Assembly (NCBI RefSeq): GCF_040869045.1
Contig: NC_090321.1
Location: 34,593,426 to 34,657,425, forward strand
Direction of reading: 5' to 3'
DNA from: Eurosta solidaginis
Lineage: Eukaryota; Arthropoda; Insecta; Diptera; Tephritidae
DNA length: 64,000 nucleotides
Made by a program: the position numbers and the translations under genes. Positions 25,383-35,380 of this stretch are shown here, piece by piece. The notes below the pieces were generated by a model that did not search any database, was not told the DNA's origin, and saw only the letters and a program-made list of their open reading frames with translations. Within the stretch, counting starts at the first letter, position 1; each line of letters begins with the position of its first letter.

Positions 25383-26371
25383 TCAGTTTTTTGATGCAAT
25401 AATGTTATTGGGAAGTGTAGCGATATTTAGGGTATTATTGTTACGCTTACGCTCAAATTCCCTCACAAAAGCACCAGGCGGCCAAAAAGAATTATTTAGT
25501 ATAGTTTCAAAATGTTGTGCGGATACATCAATCCTAAAAGACGAAATATCTCTAGGATAGTTAAAATTGAATTTTCGAATTGTCACGTTATCAAATTTAA
25601 GTTTAGCGATGATGTACGGCTTTAGGTCCTCTTCTGTAGTGTCTTTATCAAATCTTGACACAAAAATTGATTTTTTAATAGGGACAACAATAAGATAACT
25701 AGTCGGCGGTTCGGATTCCGCATGAGGGTTTTGGGGATTCTGATTACTTTTTATAGAAGATTTTTTAGGTTTTGTTAATGAAATCTTTGATGAAGATGGC
25801 TGAGCCGTTAAGGGACTTGGGGATGCCAGATTTATTAATTCGATAGTTGGCGGTGAACCAACTATGGGTGCAGGAACTTCTGCAATGGCACCAAGTGTCG
25901 GGGCACTAGAGGAAGCACTGTTAGGATGACGGTGTCTATGTGGATTGTTAACGTTAGTTAAGTCATTCAGATATTTGAATGACTTAAATAAGTTTTTATA
26001 CTGGATGAATTTCTTGGACAGTGCGTCAATTTCTCTACCTATTTCAGAGAACCCAACGCGAGCCTGTTTGAATGCTTTGTAAAGATCAATCTCAGTTGGT
26101 CTACATTTCAAACAGGCCCAACGAACTCCCTTATCACTATCGTTGAGTGCGTCAACCACTGTTACAAACCGGCACACTTCATATGGGCGAGCCCATCGCC
26201 ATACCAAATCGGCTCTAATTTTTGCACCTTCTTATCATTAATGAGACCACAGTGCAGTCGCGTTATCCCTTTAAACAAATCAAATGTCCAACAAAATAAA
26301 CGTTCATATTTACACATCCAAATCCGCATAGTTGAGTCGCGTTCAAGTGGAAAGAAATAAATCCAAATCAT
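25383..26371 (-). pseudogene. LINE ORF1 with PHD-like finger, broken
   Basis: Two minus-strand frames overlap around 26162-26207. The upstream one has a CGL...HMKCAGL pattern and the downstream one continues ...GVRWACLKC, together spelling a PHD-type zinc finger split by a frameshift. The remaining 274-codon frame (26207-25383) has a coiled segment, a Ser/Pro-rich middle, and a C-terminal block FVSRFDKDTTEEDLKPYI that resembles an RRM-like nucleic-acid-binding fold. PHD plus RNA-binding ORF1 proteins are known in CR1-group LINEs. It would bind element RNA. The true start is unclear. Confidence 0.75.
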
Positions 26372-27394
26372 ATCATTTTAATAAGCAAAATTCAATAAAA
26401 GCAAAGACAAGAGCTCAGCGCGCGTAGCCACAAAAACATAAGAAAAACTTTTAGAGAAGAAACAAGAAAACAAATCAAGAAAGTTTTGTCTCGTAGTGGC
26501 TCTAAACATTTGGTGCTTCCACATATTTCTCTTTCATTTTGTATTCTATAGCAGGCCAACGAAGCATGGTTTCTGATAGCCTAGTCTATGAAATATCTTG
26601 CATTGAGCTGCCAGTTGTGCCACCTAAGTTTTCAAATAAAAAGCGTTGTATTTAACAAAAATAAATATACACAATCACATTAATCACTTGTAGAGCAATG
26701 CTAACAAACATAACGACATTTATTTAGATGTACATATGTCATATGGAACAAATGCGGTTTTCATTTCTATGAATAAATGCCCCTGGTGGCAACGCGCATG
26801 CGCACACGCCACTCAATTTAGATTAGAAATTATCAGCTGACATGTGCGATGCAGACCAACGGCACACTCTACACTTTTGTTTTTTATTTTTATTTTTTTT
26901 TTGCTTATTCGAACACCTCTGCTTTATACCACAACTCTTCCGTCCCCCTCGACTAATCATTTACCTACCGGCTTGTGCAGGCGTTCAACTTCATATGTTC
27001 AACTTTGCGTTAGTCACAAGGAGCTTCGGGTTTTAAAGCTCTCCATAGTTCATTGCTGTTTTTGTGGTTTATGATAAAATTCTTAATAAGAACAGACAGC
27101 TCGAGATGGCAGTAAATTTATACGTAGGTACCTACTAAAGTATTTGAGCATAGATTTGTGACCGGTATTTTGCCTGTGATATAGTCATGCGTCAGTTGTC
27201 ATTAGAATGATGATGAGTAAAAATATTTGAAATTAGAGACGAAATTCTTTGGAAAACCCAAAAATGTCAATTTCAGAAGCACTAGCTCGAACAAGGAATT
27301 TTGAGATAGGTTCACTAAATCGAAAATTTTATTTGTTTCTAATTTGATTTAAAAGGGATGTGCGTATTTTTCTCGTGCCCTAAGCTTAAGGCGA
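26372..27394. other. Possible LINE 5' UTR, then unrecognised intronic sequence
   Basis: 26372-26560 may be the 5' untranslated region of the minus-strand LINE, but no target duplication confirms its end. Beyond that the sequence is AT-rich, with short ORFs at 26842-27074 that lack any domain. Confidence 0.35.
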
Positions 27395-27705
27395 GCGCCG
27401 TGATATGCTGATAGCGTGCTCGCCTACAAGAAGTAATGTTCTGGGTTCAATACCGGGGAATAGCAACATCAAAATAGTTAGAAAAACGTTCTTCTAAGCG
27501 TGATCACCCTCGGCAGTGGATTGGCAAACCCTCAGAGTGCATTTCTGCAATGAAAAACTTCTCAGGGAAAATGCATCTGAGTTGTCGTTCAGAATGAAAC
27601 ATGGGATCTTCATTTATTTGTAGGAGAAATTAAAAGTTGCACAATACAAATCGGAAGAGAAGCTCGGCCCAAATATTATCGAAAGTTTAACGCCCAAAGC
27701 ATTTT
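27395..27705 (+). mobile_element. tRNA-derived SINE, copy 3
   Basis: The tRNA-like head has an A-box region (TGATATGCTGATAGCGTGC) and a B box GGGTTCAATACCGG that fits the Pol III consensus. The body shares the GCATTTCTGCAATGAAAA and GAAGAGAAGCTCGGCC segments with copy 4. It is older than copy 4 by divergence, and no target duplication was found. Confidence 0.85.
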
Positions 27706-27767
27706 TTATAAGCTACATGGTCTAAAAAAATTAGATACAGTTTTAGTGGAGTTCTAGATTAGCTTCT

Positions 27768-28880
27768 AAATGGTACCAACCGATACCGACAAGTTATTGA
27801 TTTATTATCGGCTAATTACTGATAGCGAATTAATATCGTCGAGTTATCGGTTTGTTATTGGCTTAATATCGCGGAGCTATCGGCTTTTTATTGGTTTCTT
27901 ATCGACTTTCGATAACAACCCGATAAATATCGATAATAAATCGACAACTTTCTGATGGCAAATCGATAGCTTTTTGAAATTAAATCGATAGAAAATCGAT
28001 AACTTTTCGGACATATTGCCTATTTTCCAAAGCATTTTTGAAATTGGATCGATAAATTTTCAATAGCATGTCTATAAATTTTCGATGGCAAATCGATACA
28101 TTTTCGATAAAAAATCGATATATTTTTGATGACACAACGATTGGATTTTTGAAATCAAATCGACAACATTTTCGCTAAATAATCGATAGCTTTTTTTACC
28201 ATATCAATAACTTTTCGATAGCAAATGGGTAACATTTCGATACCAAGTAGACAACTTTTCGATAAGTTTTTAAATTAAATCTGGCGACCACCGTGGTATG
28301 ATGGTAGCGTGCTACGCCTACCACACCGCATTCCCTGGGTTCACATCCCGGGCAAAGCAAAATCAAAATTTTAGAAATAAGTTTTTTCAATTAGATGAAA
28401 ATTTTTCTTAGCGTGGTCGCCTCTCGACAGTGTTTGGCAAGCACTCCGAGTGTATTTCTGCCATGAAAAGCTCTCAGTGAAAACTCATCTGCCTTGCAGA
28501 TGCCGTTCGGAGTCGGCATAAAATCATGTAGGTCCCGTCCGGCCATTTTGTAGGGAAAAATCAAGAGGAGAACGACGCAAATTGGAAGAGAAGCTCGGCC
28601 TAAAATCTCTTCGGAGGTTATCGCGCCATACATTTATTTATTTATTTATTTTTTTAAATTAAATCTATAAGTTTTCAATAACATATCGATAAAATTTCGA
28701 TGGAAAATCAATAAATTTTCGATAAAAATTGATAACTTCTTTATAAAATACCGACAGTTTATCGATTAATAAATAATCCGTTTTTCATAATAAATCGATA
28801 ATTTTTCAAGAAAAAAAATAAATAACTCGACGATAAAAAATCGTCAACTCATAGATAATATTTGTTATCGATAGAATATT
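27768..28880. repeat. CGATA-rich degenerate tandem tract 2
   Basis: About 25 CGATA or TATCG pentamers occur in a loose ~20-25-bp repeat of the type AAATCGATAACTTTTCGATA. The tract is interrupted by SINE copy 4 (28267-28666), on both sides of which the same repeat continues. It resembles the 8636-9065 tract. In flies BEAF-32 and DREF bind these motifs; use as a boundary element here is inference. Confidence 0.75.
28283..28650 (+). mobile_element. tRNA-derived SINE, copy 4, with target duplication
   Basis: Flanked by a perfect 16-bp duplication, TTTTTAAATTAAATCT, at 28267-28282 and 28651-28666. The A box TGGTATGATGG starts at 28294 and the B box GGTTCACATCC at 28338, 44 bp apart as in a tRNA. 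The tail is (TTTA)n at 28631-28650. Intact ends and duplication make it the youngest SINE here. Insertion into the AT-rich CGATA tract is consistent with LINE-machinery integration. Confidence 0.95.
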
Positions 28881-29119
28881 TTGCTACATGTGACTATACT
28901 TACGGCTATATTCTGTATTCCATACGCTGTATGACCACCACTGTATTATTTTCGGAAGAAAATCGGAGAATATACTATTAAGGCACGTACTTACTTCAGA
29001 TCGACCTGGACGATGGTGTGCACTCAAAATCCATTTGAACATGCGAAAAGGGCGAGCTTCCTTCTCAAACCAAACAAATGTGTACTGAAAGTACTTACGA
29101 ATGTCATCACAGCTTACTG
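28881..29119. other. Short intronic spacer, nothing recognised
   Basis: AT-rich sequence with no ORF domain or repeat end that I can identify. Confidence 0.4.
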
Positions 29120-29315
29120 CGCTATAAAACTAAATTGTCAACCTCATCCGCCCTTGGCGAATCTATTTTATTTCGCAGGCGAGACTTTAGCAACTCCGAT
29201 TTCCTCAGGGAAGAAGATTATACTTTCCGAAACATAACGGATCAGTATTCAACAAATGATAATCAACATCGATAAATTTCCACAAAACCTTCGGAGAATC
29301 TAATTATCGCTACAA
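29120..29315 (+). repeat. Decayed copy of the 48100-48412 repeat
   Basis: Ordered matches: TTGTCAACCTCATCCGCCCT against TTGTCAACCTCACCTATCCG, GGCGAATCTATTTTATT against GGCGAATCCTGTTTCACT, and CCTTCGGAGAATCTAATTAT against CCTTCGGGGAGCAACCTTAT. It lacks the central part. Confidence 0.65.
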
Positions 29316-29559
29316 GAAGTAGAGAACTTTGTAGGAGAAAGTGGAAAGGACTTCTTCCTTTTGCGCAGACCTACAGGAAAGATTAAACAAAATTTCTAGG
29401 CCTAGAGTTTTTTTACAGTCTGGTGGAGTTAAAGAGAAGGTGGATATACCGCTCTTATTTAAGTTGTTATAAAATTATACTAATAGGAAGTATCTTACTC
29501 GACTCCGTGAAGGCATTTATAATGTACGAAAGTGTTTCTAAGTGGACGTGTAAATGTAA

Positions 29560-30030
29560 GACGCAAGTTTAAGTGTGTTGATCACTGCACAAGCTCCTGC
29601 ATAAATGGGTCTTGAGTCAGCTCAGCAAGCGTTCTTTCATTTGCAGGCTAGCAAGATCCTTCTTGTCGGAAGTGGATGGTAGTAGGTCTGCCGTATTAAT
29701 TGGGTTATTAAGGCTTAGCTATCAATGGTCATTGAGGTTTTGACAGGGCACTGTCCAATGAGCATCCATGTGGTTCGTCTCAACATACTAGAAACCTTAT
29801 CCTGCTGCAGCTGTATGGAGGATGATGAAGTGGAATCATCGAGTTACTTTATGTTTGATTGCTCAGTTTTTCCCAGAACTCGGCGAAAATATTACAGTCG
29901 TGACTAACTGGGATCTGCGGAGGATTTATCAAAAGTTTCGATCGGTCTCATTACAAAGCAATATGGTTGCTACCCAACGATTCTATAAGTTGCTATAGCT
30001 ACATTCCCGTTATTTTATATGGTATCACTA
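29560..30030 (+). pseudogene. R1/Loa-like LINE tail (RNase H end and Cys motif), decayed
   Basis: A frame at 29725-29907 holds LTGHCPMSIHVVRL, then a Cys cluster (CCSCMEDDEVESSSYF and MFDCSVFPRTRRKYY). Together they match the C-terminal H..C..C zinc-knuckle region that ends ORF2 of R1/Loa-type LINEs after the RNase H domain. Flanking frames are full of stops. The LINE is interrupted at 30029-30030 by a TA-target TIR element and seems to continue briefly at 30998. Confidence 0.7.
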
Positions 30031-30995
30031 CACTCAGAGAAAAAATCGTTCTAAAACGAACGAAACAAGTTCAAAATTAAGAACATTCGTTGACAAAAGT
30101 CTGTTAAGTACGTTTTTTCTTAACTTGTGACCGATGGGATTGTTTTAAGAACAGTTTTTCCAAGCACACCGTTCGTATTTTATGATCACTTTGGTATTGA
30201 TGTGTGAACCTTCTGTGCTCATTTCAAGCACTACTTGGGCTTGATTTAGGATTTTTCGTTCTCACGCTTCGAGAACGATTTGGGGCCGATTTAACATTTT
30301 TCGGTCTCAATTTAAGAACGGTTCGGTGGGAGGGAAAGTATTTTTTTAAATATATTTATTTAATTTTTATTAATAATAATATTTTTGTCATAAATAAAGA
30401 ATATTTACAACAAAAAAATTGTTATTAAAATTCAAAAGTTTAAGAAAAAATGCATAATAAGCATTTTTTCATACATTTCTCTTTTTGAGAAATTATTCTT
30501 ATTTAAAGATGTAATCTGCATATATACTCAAAACATTTCATAACAAGTTTGAGAATTACCTGTGGATATGTGAATGGAACTGAACGAAAAATAAGAGTTA
30601 AAAAAATAGAACAAAAAAAATTGTATTAAAAAATTCAGAGTTTGGTGGTGATCGAACTCGCGCAACACGATCGCAAGCGCAACATCATAGCCGCTGGGCC
30701 ACTACAACTGCTTTATAGCTGCTGCCAAATGGTGTATTTAACATTATAGTGCACACGAATTGTACCGTTTTTTTTTTCTTGGGCTTGATTTAAGAACATC
30801 GTTCTCATTAATAGAACATTTGTTCATATTTTAAGACCGGCCGTTCGTTTTTCAAGAAAATGGTGTCAGTTCAAGAACAAGGATGTTGTTTTAAGAACAG
30901 GTCGTTCGTTTTTCAAGAACAAAAAAGTAAGAACATGAAAAGCTTGAGTTGAGTCCGCTGGTGCTGGATTTTAGAACGGCGTTTTTCTCTGAGTG
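30031..30995 (+). mobile_element. TA-target TIR element CACTCAGAG, copy 1
   Basis: A 965-bp non-coding element with inverted ends CACTCAGAGAAAAA and duplicated TA (30029-30030, 30996-30997). It carries repeated TTAAGAAC-type octamers. On the minus strand a tRNA-like module at about 30645-30715 has A box TGGCCCAGCGG and B-box core GTTCGATCAC. It inserts into decayed LINE sequence. Other copies lie at 48534, 51851 and 54206. TIR and TA suggest a Tc1/mariner-type or related mobiliser; no transposase is present. Confidence 0.9.
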
Positions 30996-30997
30996 TA

Positions 30998-31110
30998 CGG
31001 GCCCTTATGTTGTCCAAGTGAGCTTCCCCTACCAGGGCAGCTAACATCTAATCTAGCCTAGCCTAAGTGGACATGTGTGAAGTCCGCACGTCCTCTCAAC
31101 CTTACAAAGC
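30998..31110 (+). pseudogene. R1/Loa-like LINE 3' remnant after the TIR insertion
   Basis: CCAGTGAGC-style tail wording and CCTAGCCTAAG lead into AAGTCCGCACGTCCTCTCAA. This resembles GAGGTCCGCACGAACCAGCC at the end of the other R1/Loa-like fragment (38247-38266). It supports continuity across the TIR element. Confidence 0.5.
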
Positions 31111-32741
31111 CTGGATAGATGTGATACAATGTGCTCATATTCAAGTTCTTCCAGTAGGCCCGAATGCTGAAAATTACAAAGAAATACATCACACTGCGTC
31201 TAGTAAACGAGTTTGGGTCATGACATGCGGCATGAAATTTCTTAAACAAAGCTGTGTTATTTCTTTAAATTCCTTTAGATTATTTTCATTATCATATTTC
31301 TCATATTAGCCGATAGCATTCATATGCGAAATATTCATATTTTTCAAAGATAATTTATTCCTTAAACAACTCAATTGTTCCACCCGAATCACACCCAACT
31401 TCCCAGCCCACAAAAAAAAATTATCACAAAAAGACTGCAAGTAAGATCAAAACCAATGCAACTGCAAAGCAAAAGCAGCATCCAAACACGTAAAGCCGTA
31501 GCAGCACATGATGTCGAGAAGCGGCCTTAAATCCGCGCTTGAACGTGATTTGTGCGCACGCGCGCACCTGTGGCCCAGGTACTATATGTATGATGCATGC
31601 TGGGCCGTTGGCAGTTCAGTCTAAACGTCAACATTAAGCGCGTGTTTGACATGTCTGCGTTTGTGCAGTGGTGCAGCGCATTCAACCAAGCGCTAAATCG
31701 GCAAGTAGTCAGATATGTATGTTTGTACTTATGTGCTTATAGCGATTATGCATTTCGATTTCTTTTTCAAAGATTTTGCCTGTTTGATGTTTACTTTCAT
31801 TTTGTTATTATTTCTTGTTTTCTTGGTTGCAGCATTCTGTTAAATATTTGTATGTGTCTACATTTTTTAATTGGATTAATCCATCCATCAAAATTATGTA
31901 CATTCAAAAGGGACTGCATTAGTGTCACTTTTTTTTTAAAGAGGTGTACGTAAAACTTCAAAATAATTTAATTGTAATAATAATAAAAATTTCGAGGTTC
32001 TTCTGCAAGCCGGCCAGAACATGCGGCGCGATTTTATCAAGGGTCTAGCGAAATTTTCTCTTTTAATACTTTGGGCCTTACAGGAAGCGCTTTTTAAGAA
32101 TGGGCCCAACTGGTGTTGCCTAAATAGGCATCGTGAAGATTTTTCTAGGCTGGTTATGAAAATAAAAAGCAGTCTGTATGATGCAACGCTCCAAGTTATT
32201 ATTATTATCGGTGCTTTAATAAAAAATGTATAAAATAGCTCCCGATTAGATTGAAAAAAGAATCTTCTATTAAAACAGTGTTGCAATAGTTTGACAGCGA
32301 AGAGTAGAAAAGAGCTCGTTGTCTGTTAAACTAATTAAAAATGTTTACTTCACAACTAAAAGCGCGTTTAAATCAAACTGATTAGTGATTCCTCAGCTTG
32401 CACTGCTTTTATACTTTCAGTTTTCTCGTTCACCCATTTCTCCTAAGGCCTAGTTATTTGGCGAACAGTTGTATCTCATGCTTGGTTACCAGCTATATAC
32501 ATGCATATTTGTAGTTGCCTTCCTACTACCCATATGCGTGTGCATGTGTGAGTAACTACTTCTTCCCTTAGCTGATGACCACATATGTGTATGTGAGATA
32601 TCTCTTCACTTCGAGCTACTGGTTATGTGTGTGGAATATTCTTCGTTCCTTGTATATAAGTGTCGCTGCTTGCTGTTTTTGTTGTTGTGATTATTTACTA
32701 ACAGCATATTGATGTCAACATTCACCATAATATATACTGCT
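31111..32741. other. Intronic sequence without a recognised gene
   Basis: AT-rich. ORFs at 31597-31953 (118 codons) and 31936-32286 (116 codons, minus) show mixed hydrophobic composition without domain, codon conservation or splice context. A CGCACGCGCGCAC run lies near 31554. Confidence 0.45.
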
Positions 32742-34932
32742 TTTTTATACTCAGTTGAGCAGAGCTCACAGAGTATATTAAGTTTGATTGGATAACGGTT
32801 GGTTGTACATATATAAAGGAATCGAGATAGATATAGACTTCCATATATCAAAATGATCAGGATCGAAAAAAAATTTGATTGAGCCAAGTCCGTCCGTCCG
32901 TCCGCCCGTTAACACGATAACTTGAGTAAATTTTGAGGTATCTTGATGAAATTTGGCATGTAGGTTCCTGAGCACTCATCTCAGATCGCTATTTAAAATG
33001 AACGATATCGGGCTCGAATATTCGAAAATTTCACTCGAAAATTTCGAAAAACCGAAAAAGTGCGATAATTCATTACAAAAGACAGCTAAAGCGACGAAAC
33101 TTGGTAGATGAGTTGAACTTATGACGCAGAATAGAAAATTAATAAAATGTTGGACAATGGGCGTGGCACCGCCCACTTTTAAAAGAAGGTAATTTAAAAC
33201 TTTTGCAAGCTGAAATTTGGCAGTCGTTGAAGATATCATGATGAAATTTGGCAGGAACGTTACTCCTGTTACTATGTGTACGCTTAATAAAAATTAGCAA
33301 AATCGGAGAAGGACCACGCCCACTTTTAAAAAAAAATTTTTTTAAAGTAAAATTTTAACAAAAAATTTTATATCTTTACAGTATATAAGTAAATTATGTC
33401 AACATTCAACTCCAGTAATGATATGGTGCAACAAAATACAAAAATAAAAGAAAATTTCAAAATGGGCGTGGCTCCGCCCTTTTTCATTTAATTTGTCTAG
33501 GATACCTTTAACGCCATAAGTCGAACAAAAATTAACCGATCCTTTTAAAATTTGGTAGGGGCATAGATTTTATGACGTTAACTGTTTTCTGTGAAAATGG
33601 GCGAAATCGGTTGATGCCACGCGCAGTTTTTATACACAGTCGTCCGTCTGTCCTTCCGCTCGGCCTATAACACGATAACTTGAGCAAAAATCGATATACC
33701 TTTACTAAACTCAGTTCACGTACTTATCTGAACTCACTTTATCTTGGTATAAAAAATGGCCGAAATTCGACCATAACCACGCCCACTTTATCGATATCGA
33801 AAATTTCGAAAAATGAAAAAAATGCCATAATTCTATACCTAATACGAAAAAAGGGATGAAACATGATAATGTAAGTGGATTGTTTTATTGACGTGAAGAT
33901 AACTTTAGAAAAAACTTTATAAAATGGTTGTGACACCTACCATATTAAGTAGAAGAAAATGAAAAAGTTCTGCAGGGCGAAATAAAAAACCCTTAAAATC
34001 TTGGCAGGTATTACATATATAAATAAATTAGCGGTATCCAACAGATGATGTTCTGGGTCACCCTGGTCCACATTTTGGTCGATATCTGGAAAGCGCCTTC
34101 ACACCACTCCCTTTTAAAACTCTCATTAATACCTTTACTTTGATACCCATATCGTACAAACTCATTCTAGAGTCACCCCTGGTCCGCCTTTATGGCGATA
34201 TCTCGAAAAGGCGTCCACCTATAGAACTAAGCCCCACGCCCTTTTAAAATACTCATTAACTCCTTTCGTTTGATACCCATATTGCACAAACGAATTCTAG
34301 AGTCACCCCTGGTCCACCTTTATGGCGATATCCCGAAACGGCGTCCACCTATGGAACTAAGGATTACTCCGTTTTAAAATACTCATTAACGCCTTTATTT
34401 TGATACCCATATTGTACAAACAAATTCTAGGGTCACCCCTCGTCCACCTTTGTGGCGATATCTCGAAACGGCGTCCACCTATGGAACTAAGGATTACTCC
34501 CTTTTAAAATCCTCATTAACACCTTTCTTTTGATACCCATATTGTACAAACAAATTCTAGGGTCACCCCTCGTCCACCTTTGTGGCGATATCCCGAAAAT
34601 ACGACCACCTATACAACAACCACCACTCCCTTTTAGAACCCTCATTAATACCTTTAATTTGATACCCATATTGTACAAACAAATTCTAGAGTCACCCCTG
34701 GTCCACCTTTACGGCGATATCTCGAAACGGTGTCCACCTATGGAACTAAGGCCCACGCCCTTTTAAAATACTCTTTAATGCCTTTCATTTGATACACATG
34801 TCATACAAACACATTCCAGGGTTTCCCTCGGTTCATTTTCCTACATGGTTATTTTCCCTTATTTTTTTACCATAGCTCTCAACTGAGTATGTAATGTTCG
34901 GTTACACCTGAACTTAACCTTCCTTACTTGTT
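32742..34932 (+). mobile_element. HINE copy C, complete, next to the Pax exon
   Basis: 5' TATACTCAGTTGAGCAGAGC, a CCGT tetranucleotide tract at about 32889-32909, and a body of CACGCCCACTTT-type blocks. Six ~130-bp units have TGATACC-type starts near 34141, 34271, 34401, 34531, 34660 and 34790. The subterminal inverted repeat is CTCTCAACTGAGTAT. It ends CTTCCTTACTTGTT at 34932, only 96 bp before the exon acceptor. It is longer than copies A and B mainly because of more 130-bp units. Confidence 0.85.
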
Positions 34933-35028
34933 TAAACATGTAGTTTGGTATTTGTAAAAAGCCTCTTTACAACTTATTTGAGCTAAGCATTTTCATAATA
35001 TTAGAATATTTTTTTTCTTTTTTTACAG
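34933..35028 (+). promoter_or_regulatory. Splice acceptor region of the Pax exon
   Basis: The only non-repeat sequence between HINE copy C and the exon. It holds a strong poly-T tract (about 35009-35024) and the acceptor ACAG (35025-35028). A branch-point candidate GAGCTAAGC lies near 34980-34988. Its shortness means the whole acceptor signal has to fit in 96 bp. Confidence 0.75.
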
Positions 35029-35140
35029 GAAGGCTTCACCGATCCACCATCAACATCGTCCATCAGTCGTCTGTTGCGAGGTAATGATCGTACCAGTGAA
35101 GATGGACGAAAGGATTATAGTATACACGGCTTGTTAGGTG
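35029..35140 (+). CDS. gsb-n: Internal exon of a gooseberry-type Pax gene (paired-domain end and octapeptide)
   Basis: This is the only host coding sequence I can defend. A polypyrimidine tract and ACAG precede 35029, and GTAAGT follows 35140. The 112 bp read as 37 codons plus one base (phase 0 to phase 1) with no stop. The protein has [15 protein letters not shown], the C-terminal recognition helix region of the paired (RED) subdomain. It then has an acidic/basic linker and YSIHGLLG, matching the Pax octapeptide that recruits Groucho. Known family: gooseberry, gooseberry-neuro and paired are transcription factors of fly segmentation and CNS patterning. The [14 protein letters not shown] form fits gooseberry-neuro best; gooseberry is the alternative. 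The rest of the paired domain and the homeodomain were not found here, so both flanking introns must be very large. Confidence 0.86.
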
Positions 35141-35380
35141 GTAAGTCATAAGTAGCTGAGTTGGGCATGTCTACTAAATAGAAGAAAGAGAGAAAAAGTT
35201 GAAATAATTTAACGAAAAATTAGCATAAAAACATGAAAAAAACTTAAAATAAGACTAAAAATTTAATAGGAAATATAAAGAAAGAAATGAAATTAAAGCG
35301 GCGGCTCAAACATTGAGTCAATTATACAAACTCGACAAACAAATTTTATTATAGAATTCTCAACGACATGTCCAACCAAA
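35141..35380 (+). other. Start of the downstream intron
   Basis: Begins with the consensus donor GTAAGT at 35141-35146. It is A-rich and has no further coding feature before the HINE family 2 element. Confidence 0.6.

Noticed and set aside
28283..28360. True tRNA gene
   Set aside because: A and B boxes are present, but the sequence continues into a SINE body, is flanked by a target duplication and does not fold as a full tRNA.
31597..32286. ORFs of 118 and 116 codons on opposite strands
   Set aside because: Hydrophobic, Cys/Phe-rich AT-driven composition, no homology recognised, no splice context.
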